Part shown: positions 10,473-20,156 of the stretch, piece by piece
Numbering within the stretch: position 1 is the stretch's first letter
How the letters are laid out: each line of letters opens with the position of its first letter
From: Nocardioides sp. GY 10113
Lineage (GTDB): Bacteria; Actinomycetota; Actinomycetes; Propionibacteriales; Nocardioidaceae
Length of the DNA: 64,000 nt
Reading direction: 5' to 3'
NCBI RefSeq assembly: GCF_004919105.1
Contig: NZ_STGK01000012.1
Coordinates: 83,903 to 147,902, forward strand
Notes under the pieces: generated by a model
Seen by the model: the letters and a program-made list of their open reading frames with translations, nothing else
Told to the model about the DNA's origin: nothing
Databases searched by the model: none
Translations under genes and position numbers: made by a program

Positions 10473-11246
10473 GTGGCGTTCAACGCGGTGGCTGTGATCC
10501 GTGGACCGGGCGAGATCGCCCTGATGGTCCTGGAGGTCACCAAGCGGATCTTCACCCGTCCGTTCCAGTTCCGTGAGTTCCTGGAGCAGGCCTGGTTCGT
10601 CACCAGCGTGACGCTGATGCCGACGATCCTGGTCTCGATCCCGTTCGGCGCGGTGATCTCGCTGCAGGTCGGCAACCTGACCGGTCAGCTCGGCGCGCAG
10701 TCGTTCGCCGGCGCGACCGCGGTGCTGGCCACGGTCCGCGAGGCGGCGCCGATGGCGGCGGCGATGATCATCGCCGGCGCGGCCGGGTCGGCGATCTGCT
10801 CGGACATGGGCGCCCGGAAGATCCGCGAGGAGATCGACGCGATGGAGGTGCTCGGCGTCGACCCGTTGGAGCGGCTGGTGGCGCCCCGCGTGGTGGCCAC
10901 CATGTTCGTTGCGCTGATGATCAACGGGATCGTGATCGGCGCCGGGATCGGCGGCGGCTACTTCTTCACCGTGATCGTGCAGGGCGGGTCCGCCGGCGCG
11001 TTCCTGAGCTCGTTCACCGCGCTCGCCTCGCTGCCCGACCTCTACATCTCGATGATCAAGGCGGTCATCTTCGGATGGCTCGCAGCGATCATCGGCGCCT
11101 ACAAGGGGCTGGGCGCGGGCGGTGGCCCCAGCGGCGTCGGCCGGGCCGTCAACGAGTCGGTGATCATCGCGTTCATGGCGCTCTTCTTCCTGAACGCCGT
11201 GATCACCGCCATCTACTTCCAGGTCGCCCCGCCGGTGGGCCTGTGA
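10473..11246 (+). CDS. yrbE4A: Mce4 ABC transporter permease YrbE4A (MlaE family)
   Basis: Integral-membrane permease of 257 aa in the Mce4 sterol importer, paired with YrbE4B and a shared MceG-type ATPase encoded elsewhere. Hydrophobic helices include FVTSVTLMPTILVSIPFGAVISL and IIAFMALFFLNAVITAIYF. The MlaE hallmark region REEIDAMEVLGVDPLERLVAPRV is present. GTG 10473 is chosen because GGGAGGAG (10457-10464) stands 8 nt upstream. An in-frame ATG at 10443 has no ribosome site and nearly touches the KstR box. It is first in a 10-gene co-directional operon. Confidence 0.92.
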   Translation: MAFNAVAVIRGPGEIALMVLEVTKRIFTRPFQFREFLEQAWFVTSVTLMPTILVSIPFGAVISLQVGNLTGQLGAQSFAGATAVLATVREAAPMAAAMIIAGAAGSAICSDMGARKIREEIDAMEVLGVDPLERLVAPRVVATMFVALMINGIVIGAGIGGGYFFTVIVQGGSAGAFLSSFTALASLPDLYISMIKAVIFGWLAAIIGAYKGLGAGGGPSGVGRAVNESVIIAFMALFFLNAVITAIYFQVAPPVGL

Positions 11247-11274
11247 ACACGGCAGTGGACAGGGGAGTGCGCTG

Positions 11275-12108
11275 ATGGCCTTCAGCATGCCGATGGGGAT
11301 CCTCGGCGGATGGCGACGCTCGGTCGAGGGCTACGGCGACCAGCTGCTCTTCTACGTCAAGGCGCTGGGCTGGGTGCCGCGGGCGATCGTCCGGTACCCC
11401 CGGGAGATCCTGAACACCCTCGCCGAGGTGGCCTTCGGCGTCGGCGGCCTGACCCTGATCGCGGGCTCCGCGGGGGTCATCGGGTTCATGGCGTTCTTCG
11501 CCGGCACCGAGGTCGGCATCCAGGGCTACGCCTCGCTGAGCCAGATCGGCGTCGCGAAGTTCAGCGCGTTCATCTCGGCGTACTTCAACACCCGCGAGGT
11601 GGCGCCGCTGGTCTCGGCGATCGCCCTGGCCGCCACCGTCGGCTGCGGGTACACCGCGCGCCTGGGCGCGATGCGGATCTCGGAGGAGATCGACGCGCTG
11701 GAGGTGATGGGCATCCCGTCGTTGCCGTTCCTGGTCACCAGTCGGATGATCGCCGCCTTCGTCGCGGTGATCCCGCTCTACATCGTCGCGCTGTTCGCCT
11801 CCTACCTGTCGCCGCGACTGATCGTCACCCTCATCTACGGTCAGTCGCCGGGCACGTACGACCACTACTTCCTGCAGTTCCTGCCGCCGATCGACATGCT
11901 CTGGTCCTTCTTCAAGCTGCTCTTCCTGGCGGTCGCGGTGATCCTGATCCACTGCTACTACGGCTACACCGCCTCCGGTGGCCCGGCCGGCGTCGGCCGC
12001 GCGGTCGGCCAGGCGATCCGGACCAGCATCGTGACGATCGTGGTCGCCGACTTCTTCCTGAGCTTCGCGATCTGGGGCTCGACCACCACGGTCAGGATCA
12101 CAGGATGA
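11275..12108 (+). CDS. yrbE4B: Mce4 ABC transporter permease YrbE4B (MlaE family)
   Basis: Second permease of the Mce4 importer, 277 aa, with about five to six hydrophobic helices and the coupling-helix motif SEEIDALEVMGIPSLPFLVTSRM. The C-terminal GYTASGGPAGVGRAVGQAIRTS is characteristic of YrbE proteins. It starts 28 bases after yrbE4A. It is followed by an unusual 12-bp inverted repeat before mce4A. Substrate assignment (sterols) rests on the KstR box, the downstream fdxD/hsd4A genes and known mce4 biology. Confidence 0.93.
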   Translation: MAFSMPMGILGGWRRSVEGYGDQLLFYVKALGWVPRAIVRYPREILNTLAEVAFGVGGLTLIAGSAGVIGFMAFFAGTEVGIQGYASLSQIGVAKFSAFISAYFNTREVAPLVSAIALAATVGCGYTARLGAMRISEEIDALEVMGIPSLPFLVTSRMIAAFVAVIPLYIVALFASYLSPRLIVTLIYGQSPGTYDHYFLQFLPPIDMLWSFFKLLFLAVAVILIHCYYGYTASGGPAGVGRAVGQAIRTSIVTIVVADFFLSFAIWGSTTTVRITG

Positions 12109-12112
12109 ACCA

Positions 12113-12163
12113 CCCCACGATCTTCTTCTCCGCCGCTCCGCTCCCCCGAACAAGATCGTGGGG
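12113..12163 (+). promoter_or_regulatory. Intra-operonic hairpin between yrbE4B and mce4A
   Basis: Perfect 12-bp arms CCCCACGATCTT (12113-12124) and AAGATCGTGGGG (12152-12163) lie around a 27-nt loop, five bases after the yrbE4B stop codon. The 3' arm carries GTGGGG, the only purine-rich candidate ribosome site before mce4A ATG 12173. The stem could therefore attenuate transcription or mask translation. It is the only intergenic gap longer than 30 bp within the operon. Confidence 0.6.
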
Positions 12164-12172
12164 ACCCCGGTG

Positions 12173-13582
12173 ATGCTGGTCAACGTCCACCACGACTCGC
12201 CCCGCGAGCACGCCCGGCTCTTCGTCGCCGGCGTCGCCTTCCTGACCGCGATCGCGCTGCTGATCGTCCTCTCGATCGCGATCTACAACAAGACGTTCCA
12301 GCGGGCCACCTGGGTCACCGTCGAGGCCGACCGGGCAGGTCTCCAGCTCGCCAAGTACGGCGACGTGCGGATCGACGGTGTCCTGGTCGGCCAGGTCCGC
12401 GAGATCAGCCAGGACGGCCAGCAGGCGGTGATCCGGTTGGCGCTGGACCCCGCGGCTGCCGAGGGGATCCCCAGCAACATCTCGGTCGAGATCCTGCCGA
12501 CCACGCTCTTCGGACAGAAGTTCGTCTCCCTGGTCCGCCCGGCCCAGCCGTCGACCACCCCGATCGCCGACGGCGAGGTGATCCCGGCGAGCCGGGTGCA
12601 GACCAACGTGGAGCTGTCGCAGGTACTGAGCCAGCTCTTCCCGCTGCTGCGCTCGGTCCGTCCGGCCGACCTCAACGCCACGCTGAACGCGATCGCGACC
12701 GCCCTCAGCGGGCGCGGGGAGCAGATCGGCCGCACCATGGAGCAGCTGGGCGGCTACCTCACCGCGATCGACGATCACCTGCCGACGCTGCGCCAGGACC
12801 TCGTCGAGCTGGCCGACGTCGCGGACGTCTACGACCTGGCCGCGCCGGACCTGCTGGACACGCTGGCGAACCTCACCGTGACCAGCCGGACCATCGTCCA
12901 GAAGCGGCGCGACCTGGACACGTTCTTCTCGGACATCTCCGGGCTCGCCGGTGTGGCCAACCGGGTGCTCGACGACAACGAGCAGAACCTCGTCCGGATG
13001 GGACAGGTGAGCGAGCCGGTGATGGCGGTCCTGGACACCTACTCGCCGGAGTTCAGCTGCCTGCTCAAGGGCGCTGCCCGGTACGAGCCGATCCTGTCGA
13101 AGACCTTCGAGGGGAACGTGGTCAAGCAGTACATGTTCCTGGGCACGCCGCAGTACCGGAACTTCGACGAGCGGGACAAGCCGGTCAACGGCGAGGTGGG
13201 CCATGGCCCGTGGTGCTTGGGCCTCCCGCACTTCACCAGCCCGGCGCAGCGGATCCCGCTGGACCAGGGGTCGCCGATGGACGAGAACCCGCCGACCAGC
13301 TGGGTTCCCGTCCAGCTGCAGGACGAGTTCGGCATCGACAGCGGTGACATCGGCCGCGGGGGAGGCCGCACGACGACCAGCGGGAACGCGGGCGGGGCCG
13401 GCGGCGACGCCCGGGGCGTGAGCAGCGGCTTCGCGGGCACCGACAGGGACAAGGAGCTGGTCAACGTGCTGCTGGCCGAGCAGAGCGGGAAGGAGCCGGC
13501 CGCCTACGGCGCGCTCGGCAGCCTGCTGTACGGCCCGGTGGTCCGCGAGGGGCAGCCCGCCGGGGAGCAGGTCGCCGAATGA
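12173..13582 (+). CDS. mce4A: MCE family protein Mce4A
   Basis: MlaD/MCE-domain protein of 469 aa. One N-terminal transmembrane anchor (FVAGVAFLTAIALLIVLSI) is followed by the MCE domain at about residues 40-120 (LAKYGDVRIDGVLVGQVREI). Then come the long helical needle region and a low-complexity Gly-rich tail (GRGGGRTTTSGNAGGAGG). It would form part of the hexameric lipid-conducting tube across the envelope. ATG 12173 is preferred; in-frame GTG codons at 12158 and 12170 are alternatives. It overlaps mce4B by 4 bp. Confidence 0.92.
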   Translation: MLVNVHHDSPREHARLFVAGVAFLTAIALLIVLSIAIYNKTFQRATWVTVEADRAGLQLAKYGDVRIDGVLVGQVREISQDGQQAVIRLALDPAAAEGIPSNISVEILPTTLFGQKFVSLVRPAQPSTTPIADGEVIPASRVQTNVELSQVLSQLFPLLRSVRPADLNATLNAIATALSGRGEQIGRTMEQLGGYLTAIDDHLPTLRQDLVELADVADVYDLAAPDLLDTLANLTVTSRTIVQKRRDLDTFFSDISGLAGVANRVLDDNEQNLVRMGQVSEPVMAVLDTYSPEFSCLLKGAARYEPILSKTFEGNVVKQYMFLGTPQYRNFDERDKPVNGEVGHGPWCLGLPHFTSPAQRIPLDQGSPMDENPPTSWVPVQLQDEFGIDSGDIGRGGGRTTTSGNAGGAGGDARGVSSGFAGTDRDKELVNVLLAEQSGKEPAAYGALGSLLYGPVVREGQPAGEQVAE

Positions 13583-14655
13583 GCCGGCGCAACAACGTCA
13601 CGATCGCAGCGGGCGTCAAGCTCGGCATCTTCACGGTGATCTCGGTGGTGGTCACCGGGATGCTCGCGATGCTGATGGGCAACGTCGGCCTCGGCGGCGG
13701 CAAGACCTACGCGGCCGTCTTCACCAACGCGAGCATGGTGCAGAAGGGCGACGACGTCCGGATCGCCGGCGTGAACGTCGGCGAGGTCAAGAAGGTCGAG
13801 CACTACGAGCGATCGATGGCGAAGGTGACGTTCCGGGTCGCCGAGGACGTCGACCTGACCACGGCCTCCACGGCGGAGATCCGCTTCCTCAACCTGGTCG
13901 GGGACCGCTACATGGCGCTGGAGCGCGGCACCGCGAAGGGCGCGGCCCCCCTCCCGGACGGCGCCACGATCCCCGTGTCGCAGACCCAACCGGCGCTGGA
14001 CCTGACCGTGCTGTTCGACGGGTTCAAGCCGCTCTTCCAGGCACTCACGCCGGACCAGGTCAACGAGCTGAGCATGAACATCGTGCAGGTGCTGCAGGGG
14101 GAGGGCGGCACCATCCAGGGACTGCTCGCGAACACCTCCTCGCTGACCAACACGCTGGCGGACCGGGACGCGCTGATCGGTGAGGTGGTCTCCAACCTGA
14201 GCCAGACGCTGGACACCGTCAACGGCCGGCGCCAGCAGCTGAGCACGCTGGTGATCGAGCTGAAGGACTGGATGCAGGACCTCGCCACGGACCGCGAGAC
14301 CATCGGCTCCTCGCTGGACAACATCTCCGACCTGACGGTGGTGGTGGCGGACCTGCTGCGCCAGGGCCGGCCGCTGATCAAGCAGGACGTGGCGGCCCTG
14401 GACCGGCTCGCCCGGCTGCTGAACCGGCCGAAGCAGCGGGCCTCGATCATCGACCTGCTCGACCGGATGCCGGAGATGATGAGCGACCAGACCCGGACGG
14501 GCACCTACGGCTCCTGGTACCAGTACTACGTCTGCGGCATCTCGGTCGCGATCAAGCTGCCCTACATCGGCGACATCCCGATCGTGAAGCAGCTCCAGGA
14601 CAAGATCGCGGGCTACGAGCTCGCCTCGACCGCACCCCGGTGCCAGGACCGCTGA
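13579..14655 (+). CDS. mce4B: MCE family protein Mce4B
   Basis: MCE protein of 358 aa: membrane anchor LGIFTVISVVVTGMLAMLM, MCE domain with QKGDDVRIAGVNVGEVKKVE, then a long alpha-helical segment rich in Leu and Gln. It starts in an ATGA overlap with mce4A and ends in a TGATG junction with mce4C, indicating translational coupling. It is one of six non-identical subunits of the importer tube. Confidence 0.93.
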   Translation: MSRRNNVTIAAGVKLGIFTVISVVVTGMLAMLMGNVGLGGGKTYAAVFTNASMVQKGDDVRIAGVNVGEVKKVEHYERSMAKVTFRVAEDVDLTTASTAEIRFLNLVGDRYMALERGTAKGAAPLPDGATIPVSQTQPALDLTVLFDGFKPLFQALTPDQVNELSMNIVQVLQGEGGTIQGLLANTSSLTNTLADRDALIGEVVSNLSQTLDTVNGRRQQLSTLVIELKDWMQDLATDRETIGSSLDNISDLTVVVADLLRQGRPLIKQDVAALDRLARLLNRPKQRASIIDLLDRMPEMMSDQTRTGTYGSWYQYYVCGISVAIKLPYIGDIPIVKQLQDKIAGYELASTAPRCQDR

Positions 14656-15638
14656 TGGCCAGAACGAACGACAAGCAGGTCCTGCGACTCGGCGTGATCA
14701 CCCTCGCCGTGCTGGTGCTGGTCTCTGCCGCGACCTTCAACCTCTCCAAGTTCCCCGGCTTCCGCGGGACCACCTACTACGCCGAGCTGAGCGATGCCAG
14801 CGGCCTGCACAAGGGCAACATCGTGCAGGTCGGCGGCATCCGCGTCGGTCGCGTCACCGACCTCAACCTCGACGGACCCAAGGTGGTCGTGACGTTCGAG
14901 GTGGACGGTGGGGTGGACTTCGGCCCCGACAGCAAGGCCTCGGTCGACGTGCTGAACCTGCTGGGGGAGAAGTACCTCAAGGTCGAGCCCGACGCGTCGG
15001 GCCAGCTCGAGGCGGGCGGCACGATCCCGGTCGAGAACACGACGGCGGCCTACGACATCGTCGGTGTCTTCGGGGACCTCGCTGAGACCACCGAGGGCAT
15101 CGACACCCAGAAGCTCACCCAAGCGCTCGACGTGGTCGCGGACACCCTGGACGCCGCGGCGCCCGAGGTGCAGGGCGCCTTCGAGGGCATCGCGCGGCTC
15201 TCGAAGACGATCGCCTCACGCGACGAGGAGCTGCAGACGCTGTTCAAGTCGACGGCGCAGGTCAGCGAGGTGCTCCAGGCACGGAGCGACGACATCGTCG
15301 ACCTGATGAAGAACGGCGACCTGGTCTTCGACGAGCTGCAGAAGCGGCGGCGGGCCGTGCACGACCTGCTGGTCAACGCCCGCGTGCTGGCCGACCAGCT
15401 CAAGGGGGTGGCGACCGACAACGCGGCGCAGATCGGCCCGGCGCTCGCCCAGGTCGACCAGCTCACCTCGCTCCTGGTCGAGCGGAAGAAGCAGCTCAAG
15501 GCGACGCTCGCCCAGCTCGGGCCGTACGTGTCGATCCTCAGCAACATCGTCGGCACCGGCCCGTGGTTCGACGCGTACGCCGCGAACGTCCTGGGCGTCG
15601 TCACCGGCGAGTTCGAGATCGCCCCGGGGAGGTACTGA
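14655..15638 (+). CDS. mce4C: MCE family protein Mce4C
   Basis: MCE protein of 327 aa beginning MARTNDKQVLRLG. The anchor is VITLAVLVLVSAATF and the MCE domain holds LHKGNIVQVGGIRVGRVTDL and LNLLGEKYLKVEP. The helical region that follows has repeated heptads (ELQTLFKSTAQVSEVLQ). The start overlaps the mce4B stop (TGATG), and the same arrangement joins it to mce4D. Confidence 0.93.
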   Translation: MARTNDKQVLRLGVITLAVLVLVSAATFNLSKFPGFRGTTYYAELSDASGLHKGNIVQVGGIRVGRVTDLNLDGPKVVVTFEVDGGVDFGPDSKASVDVLNLLGEKYLKVEPDASGQLEAGGTIPVENTTAAYDIVGVFGDLAETTEGIDTQKLTQALDVVADTLDAAAPEVQGAFEGIARLSKTIASRDEELQTLFKSTAQVSEVLQARSDDIVDLMKNGDLVFDELQKRRRAVHDLLVNARVLADQLKGVATDNAAQIGPALAQVDQLTSLLVERKKQLKATLAQLGPYVSILSNIVGTGPWFDAYAANVLGVVTGEFEIAPGRY

Positions 15639-16876
15639 TGGTGGCGAAGATCTGGAGTCGCATCGACCGGCGCATCGTGATCCTGGTGGCCGTGATCCTG
15701 GTGGCTGCCGTCGCGCTCAACGTCGTCCGCTCGCCCGCGCAGATGAAGACCGTCACCGCGCACTTCCCGCGCGCGGTCAGCGTCTACCCCGGCACCGACG
15801 TGCGGATCCTCGGCGTGAGCGTGGGCAGGGTGACCGCCGTCATCCCCGAGGGCAACTCGGTCCGGGTGGACATCGAGTACGACGCGTCGTACCGGGTGCC
15901 CGAGGACGCGAAGGCGGTCGTGGTCACCCCGACGCTGGTGGCCGACCGCTTCGTCCAGCTCACGCCGGTCTACACCCGGGGCGACGTGATGGCCGACGGA
16001 GCCGACATCCCACTTCCCGACACGGCCGTGCCGGTGGAGCTCGACCGGATCTACGCGAGCCTGCAGACCCTGACCACGACGCTCGGCCCGAACGGCGTCA
16101 ACAAGAACGGCACCCTCAACAACGTCATGAAGGCGGCGCGCAACGCGTTCGACGGCCAGGGCGCCCGTGGCAACCGGATGATCCGGGAGCTGTCGGTCGC
16201 GGCCGAGACGTTCGGCGAGGGGGCCGGGCCCCTGTTCGAGGCCGTCACCCAGCTCGCCGAGTTCACGACGACCCTCGCCGACAACGACCAGCTGGTGCAG
16301 GCGTTCATGAAGGACCTGGCCGGCGTCTCCGACCTCCTGGCCGACGAGAGTGACGAGCTGCAACAGGCCGTCGCCGCCGTGGCCGGCGCGGTCGGCGAGG
16401 TCAAGGGCTTCCTCGGGGACAACCGGACCGCCCTGGTCAAGGACGTGCGTCAGCTGACCACCACCATCTCCGCGATCGCCTCCGAGCGCGACAACCTCGA
16501 CACCGCGCTGCGGATCGCGCCGGTCGCGATGGCCAACCTGAACCTCGGCTTCGACATCGCCAGCATGACCCAGAACTCGCGGATCAACTTCGGCAACAAC
16601 ATCTGGGACCTCGACGGGTTCATCTGCGCGACGGTCAAGCTGAACCCCGACATCTCCAAGTCGATGAAGAAGCTCGCCTGCGACCTGCTCGAGGAGTACC
16701 TGGAGCCGCTGGTCACCTCGCTGCCCTGGAAGCCGGCCGGGATCACCGACGACAACCAGAACGCCTCGTACGCCCCGGGCGACACGCAGCGTGGCTTCGA
16801 GGTGCCCGTCCGACCCGTCACCTACTCCGCGCCCGACGACGCGTCGGTGACCGGACTCCTGGGAGGTGCCCAGTGA
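15638..16876 (+). CDS. mce4D: MCE family protein Mce4D
   Basis: MCE protein of 412 aa. Anchor IVILVAVILVAAVALNVV, MCE domain with YPGTDVRILGVSVGRVTAV, and a long helical stretch with many DN/QL repeats. The C-terminal domain has two Cys (FICATV...KLACDLLEEYL) that could form a disulfide outside the membrane. ATG 15638 overlaps the mce4C stop, and its own stop overlaps the GTG of mce4E. Confidence 0.93.
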   Translation: MVAKIWSRIDRRIVILVAVILVAAVALNVVRSPAQMKTVTAHFPRAVSVYPGTDVRILGVSVGRVTAVIPEGNSVRVDIEYDASYRVPEDAKAVVVTPTLVADRFVQLTPVYTRGDVMADGADIPLPDTAVPVELDRIYASLQTLTTTLGPNGVNKNGTLNNVMKAARNAFDGQGARGNRMIRELSVAAETFGEGAGPLFEAVTQLAEFTTTLADNDQLVQAFMKDLAGVSDLLADESDELQQAVAAVAGAVGEVKGFLGDNRTALVKDVRQLTTTISAIASERDNLDTALRIAPVAMANLNLGFDIASMTQNSRINFGNNIWDLDGFICATVKLNPDISKSMKKLACDLLEEYLEPLVTSLPWKPAGITDDNQNASYAPGDTQRGFEVPVRPVTYSAPDDASVTGLLGGAQ

Positions 16877-18252
16877 TCGGCTCCAGGATGATCGCCTCGA
16901 CCGCCCGCGCCCGGCTGGTGCGTGCCGGCGCGGCGGCGGTCGCCGGCGCGTTGGTGCTCGGCGGCTGCTCGCTCGAGGCCTACGACCTCCCGCTGCCGGG
17001 GTCACCGGTGGGCGACGACGACTCCTTCGAGGTCACCGCGGACTTCGCCGACGTGCTCAACGTCGTCCCGCGCTCCACCGTGATGGTCGACGACGTGGTG
17101 GTCGGCGAGGTGGTCGACGTCGAGCGGATCGGTTGGAACGCCCGCGTGACGATGCGCATCAAGGACACCGTCGACCTGCCCGACAACGCCGTCGCCGACA
17201 TCCGGCAGGTCTCCCTGCTCGGTGAGAAGTACGTCGCGCTGGAGGCGCCGAAGGGGGCCGGGGCGGTCGGCAGGCTCTCCGACGGCGACCGGATCGCGAT
17301 GAGCGCGACCGGTCGCAACCCGGAGGTCGAGGAGGTCCTCGGCGCGCTCTCCTTCCTGCTCACCGGCGGCGGCGTCGCGCAGCTGGGCACGATCATGAAG
17401 GAGGCCAACGCGGTGATGTCCGGCCGCGAGGGTCGGCTGCGCAACCTGATGGGGTCGCTGGAGGGCGTGATCGGCACCATCGACGGCCAGAAGTCGGACA
17501 TCATCCGCGCGCTGGACTCGCTGAACAGCCTGACCGCCACGCTCAATGCCGAGAAGGGGACGATCACCGACGCCCTCGACGCGACCGGTCCGGCGATCCG
17601 GGTGCTCTCCGACCAGCACGACGAGCTCGTCGACATGCTCGGCGCGCTGGACGAGCTGGGCAGGGTGGGCACCCGGGTGATCAACGCGAGCAAGGACGAC
17701 GTGCTGAAGATCCTCCGCCACCTCGACCCGGTGCTGAACCGCCTCGCCGACTCCGGGGACGAGCTGGGCCCGGGCCTGAACATGCTGGTCAGCTTCCCGT
17801 TCCCGAAGTCCGCCAACGCGATCGTGCAGGGCGACTACGCCGACACGATCATGCGCGCCGACCTCGACATCGAGCAGATCCTGAGCAACGTCGGCGTCGA
17901 GCTGCCGAAGGTGAACGTCCGCGGGCTGCTCGGCCGGGTCCTGCAGAGTGCGGTCCGGGGCTGCGTGCGCGGCGGCCGGATCACCAGCGAGAACTGCACG
18001 ACCGCGCTCCAACAGGTCTCCACTCGCAAGAGCCTCACCGAGCGCTGCGAGCAGCCGGGGCTGCGTCGCAGCCCCGTGTGCGAGGTCATCGCGACCGTCC
18101 CGGCGGTCGAGCTCAAGCGGCTCGCGGACCGGCGGGTGGCCGAAGCGGGGCTGGCGGCGGTGCAGGGGCCGGAGGGGCTGACCCGCGGCATCGCCGGCGG
18201 TACGGCGGATCCGGCGACCACGACCGCGACCCTGCTGGGAGGTGCGGCATGA
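16873..18252 (+). CDS. mce4E: MCE family lipoprotein Mce4E
   Basis: The lipoprotein member of the Mce set (LprN counterpart), 459 aa. The signal peptide ends in lipobox LVLGGC with the lipidated Cys at residue 32, followed by an MCE domain (VVPRSTVMVDDVVVGEVVDV, VSLLGEKYVALE) and helical needle segments. GTG 16873 overlaps the mce4D stop (GTGA); ATG 16888 is an alternative start that keeps the signal peptide. Having a single lipoprotein in position five is the standard Mce layout. Confidence 0.93.
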   Translation: MIGSRMIASTARARLVRAGAAAVAGALVLGGCSLEAYDLPLPGSPVGDDDSFEVTADFADVLNVVPRSTVMVDDVVVGEVVDVERIGWNARVTMRIKDTVDLPDNAVADIRQVSLLGEKYVALEAPKGAGAVGRLSDGDRIAMSATGRNPEVEEVLGALSFLLTGGGVAQLGTIMKEANAVMSGREGRLRNLMGSLEGVIGTIDGQKSDIIRALDSLNSLTATLNAEKGTITDALDATGPAIRVLSDQHDELVDMLGALDELGRVGTRVINASKDDVLKILRHLDPVLNRLADSGDELGPGLNMLVSFPFPKSANAIVQGDYADTIMRADLDIEQILSNVGVELPKVNVRGLLGRVLQSAVRGCVRGGRITSENCTTALQQVSTRKSLTERCEQPGLRRSPVCEVIATVPAVELKRLADRRVAEAGLAAVQGPEGLTRGIAGGTADPATTTATLLGGAA

Positions 18253-19520
18253 CCCGCGCGGTGCGGATGCGGCTGATGGCGTTCGTCATCCTCAGCGCGG
18301 TCGGGATCACCTACGTGACCGCCTCCTACCTCGGCGTGGTGGACCGGATCACCGGACGCCGACTCGAGGTGACCGCGACCCTGCCCGGGTCCGGCGGGCT
18401 GTTCGTCGGCAGCGAGGTGACCTATCGCGGCGTCAAGATCGGCAAGGTGGCCGCGATGACCCCCACCGCGAAGGGCGTCACGCTCGGTCTCGACCTCGAC
18501 CCGGACTCGCGGCTGCCCGTCGAGTCGAAGATGTACGTGCACAACCTCTCGGCGGTCGGCGAGCAGTACCTCGACTTCCAGCCGCCGGACGACCAGCCGC
18601 CGTACGCCGAGGACGGCACCGTCTACCACGGCAGCAGCGACTCGCTGCCGGTCGACGAGGGCGACCTGCTGGTCGACCTCAACGACTTCGTGCAGTCCGT
18701 CGACCAGGAGAACCTCCAGGTCACCGTCCGCGAGCTCGGCCGGATGTTCCGGGGCACCGGGGACGACCTGCAGCGGCTCCTCGACGGTGGCACGGCGTTC
18801 ATCGAGGAGGCCTCCGCGCACACCGCCGAGACGGTCAAGCTGCTCGACAGCGGTCTCACCGTGCTGCGCACCCAGCGGGGGCAGAAGGAGAACATCCGCA
18901 GCTTCTCCGCGGACCTCGCGACCGTGACGGCGGCGCTGCGGCGCAGCGACGGCGACCTGCGGACCGTGATCGGGCAGACCCCGGGCGCGGCCCGCGAGGC
19001 GCAGGCGCTGCTCGAGGACCTCGAGCCGACGCTGCCGGTGCTGCTGAACGACCTCTCCACCACCACCCAGACGGTGCTCACGCACCTCGACGGCGTCGAG
19101 CAGCTGCTCGTCACCTACCCGGTGATCATCAACGGCGGTCCGAACGGCATCACGGAGGACGGCTGGGGGCGGATCAACCTCCAGTTCGACTACGAGGTGC
19201 CGCCGTGCACGCAGGGATACCTGCGCCCCAGCGAGTGGCGCTCCACCCAGGACCTGACCGATGCGCCGATCTTCCCGGCGAGCTGCACGGCGGGGGCGCC
19301 GTACGTGCCCCGTGGGTCGAAGTCCGCCCCCGGTGGCTCGGGCGCCAACGCGTCGGCCCCGCGGGCCTACACCAGCGCGTACGACGCCGCCACCGGTGAC
19401 GTGGCCGGCGTGGTCGACGCCGAGGGCAACCCGGTGCGGTTCAACCCGCCGGCAGCCATGTCCGTCCTCGGTGGGGACGCGTGGAAGTGGATGTTGGTAG
19501 GACCAGTGAAGGGACGATGA
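18249..19520 (+). CDS. mce4F: MCE family protein Mce4F
   Basis: Last Mce subunit, 423 aa. Anchor LMAFVILSAVGITYVTASYL, MCE domain with FVGSEVTYRGVKIGKVAAM, then the helical region. The Ser/Gly/Ala-rich tail ends ...DAWKWMLVGPVKGR, a C-terminus typical of MceF proteins. ATG 18249 overlaps the mce4E stop by 4 bp, and the stop overlaps the next gene by 4 bp. Confidence 0.93.
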   Translation: MTRAVRMRLMAFVILSAVGITYVTASYLGVVDRITGRRLEVTATLPGSGGLFVGSEVTYRGVKIGKVAAMTPTAKGVTLGLDLDPDSRLPVESKMYVHNLSAVGEQYLDFQPPDDQPPYAEDGTVYHGSSDSLPVDEGDLLVDLNDFVQSVDQENLQVTVRELGRMFRGTGDDLQRLLDGGTAFIEEASAHTAETVKLLDSGLTVLRTQRGQKENIRSFSADLATVTAALRRSDGDLRTVIGQTPGAAREAQALLEDLEPTLPVLLNDLSTTTQTVLTHLDGVEQLLVTYPVIINGGPNGITEDGWGRINLQFDYEVPPCTQGYLRPSEWRSTQDLTDAPIFPASCTAGAPYVPRGSKSAPGGSGANASAPRAYTSAYDAATGDVAGVVDAEGNPVRFNPPAAMSVLGGDAWKWMLVGPVKGR

Positions 19521-20143
19521 CGATGAGCGTGGCGAGCGGCCAGGGACGGCGGCTCCGGGTGAACATCGCGCTGTGGGTGCTGGTCATCCTCTGCGGTGCC
19601 GCGGCGACCTGGGCAGGGATGCGGATGGTCGACCAGTATCGGAGCGACGGCGGCGACACCTCGGGCAACGTCCTCGAGCGGACCGTGGCGGTGATCGCGG
19701 ACCGGCAGCCCACGGGCGAGGAGGCCGGCGCCGCGCTCGGGGCCCGCACCGTGAAGGCGGTCGACGAGGCACCCGAGTCCGAGCAGGAGCGCAGCGCGGC
19801 GATCCTGCAGGCGACCTCGGCGATCGCCACCGCTTTCGTCAACCTGGACTTCGACGCTGTCCGCACGTACGCGACCGGGGCCTTCCAGACCCAGTGGGAC
19901 AAGTCGGTGAAGAGCCTGGTGAAGATGACCGAGCGCGCCCAGTCGGAGATGGAGGGCGAGGTGCTGTGGTCCGGGATCGTCGACAGCGACGACGACTCCG
20001 CGACCGTGATCGCGGCGACGACCGGGTCCGTGAAGAACAAGGTGACGAAGTTCCAGCCGCAGGCGCGCAACTACCGGTTGCAGATGGAGCTGGTGCTCAA
20101 GGACCGCCTGTGGCTCGTCCGCGACCTGCAGTTCGTGGCGTGA
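19517..20143 (+). CDS. Mce-associated membrane protein (Mam-like)
   Basis: Protein of 208 aa with one transmembrane helix (IALWVLVILCGAAATWAGM) and an extracytoplasmic domain related to the SnoaL/NTF2-like fold of mycobacterial Mam proteins (AIATAFVNLDFDAVRTYATGAFQ). ATG 19517 overlaps the mce4F stop. Position and topology match the Rv3493c/Rv3492c pair that stabilises the Mce4 complex; the function here is inferred from that. Confidence 0.85.
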   Translation: MTMSVASGQGRRLRVNIALWVLVILCGAAATWAGMRMVDQYRSDGGDTSGNVLERTVAVIADRQPTGEEAGAALGARTVKAVDEAPESEQERSAAILQATSAIATAFVNLDFDAVRTYATGAFQTQWDKSVKSLVKMTERAQSEMEGEVLWSGIVDSDDDSATVIAATTGSVKNKVTKFQPQARNYRLQMELVLKDRLWLVRDLQFVA

Positions 20144-20156
20144 GGGGGAGGCAACG

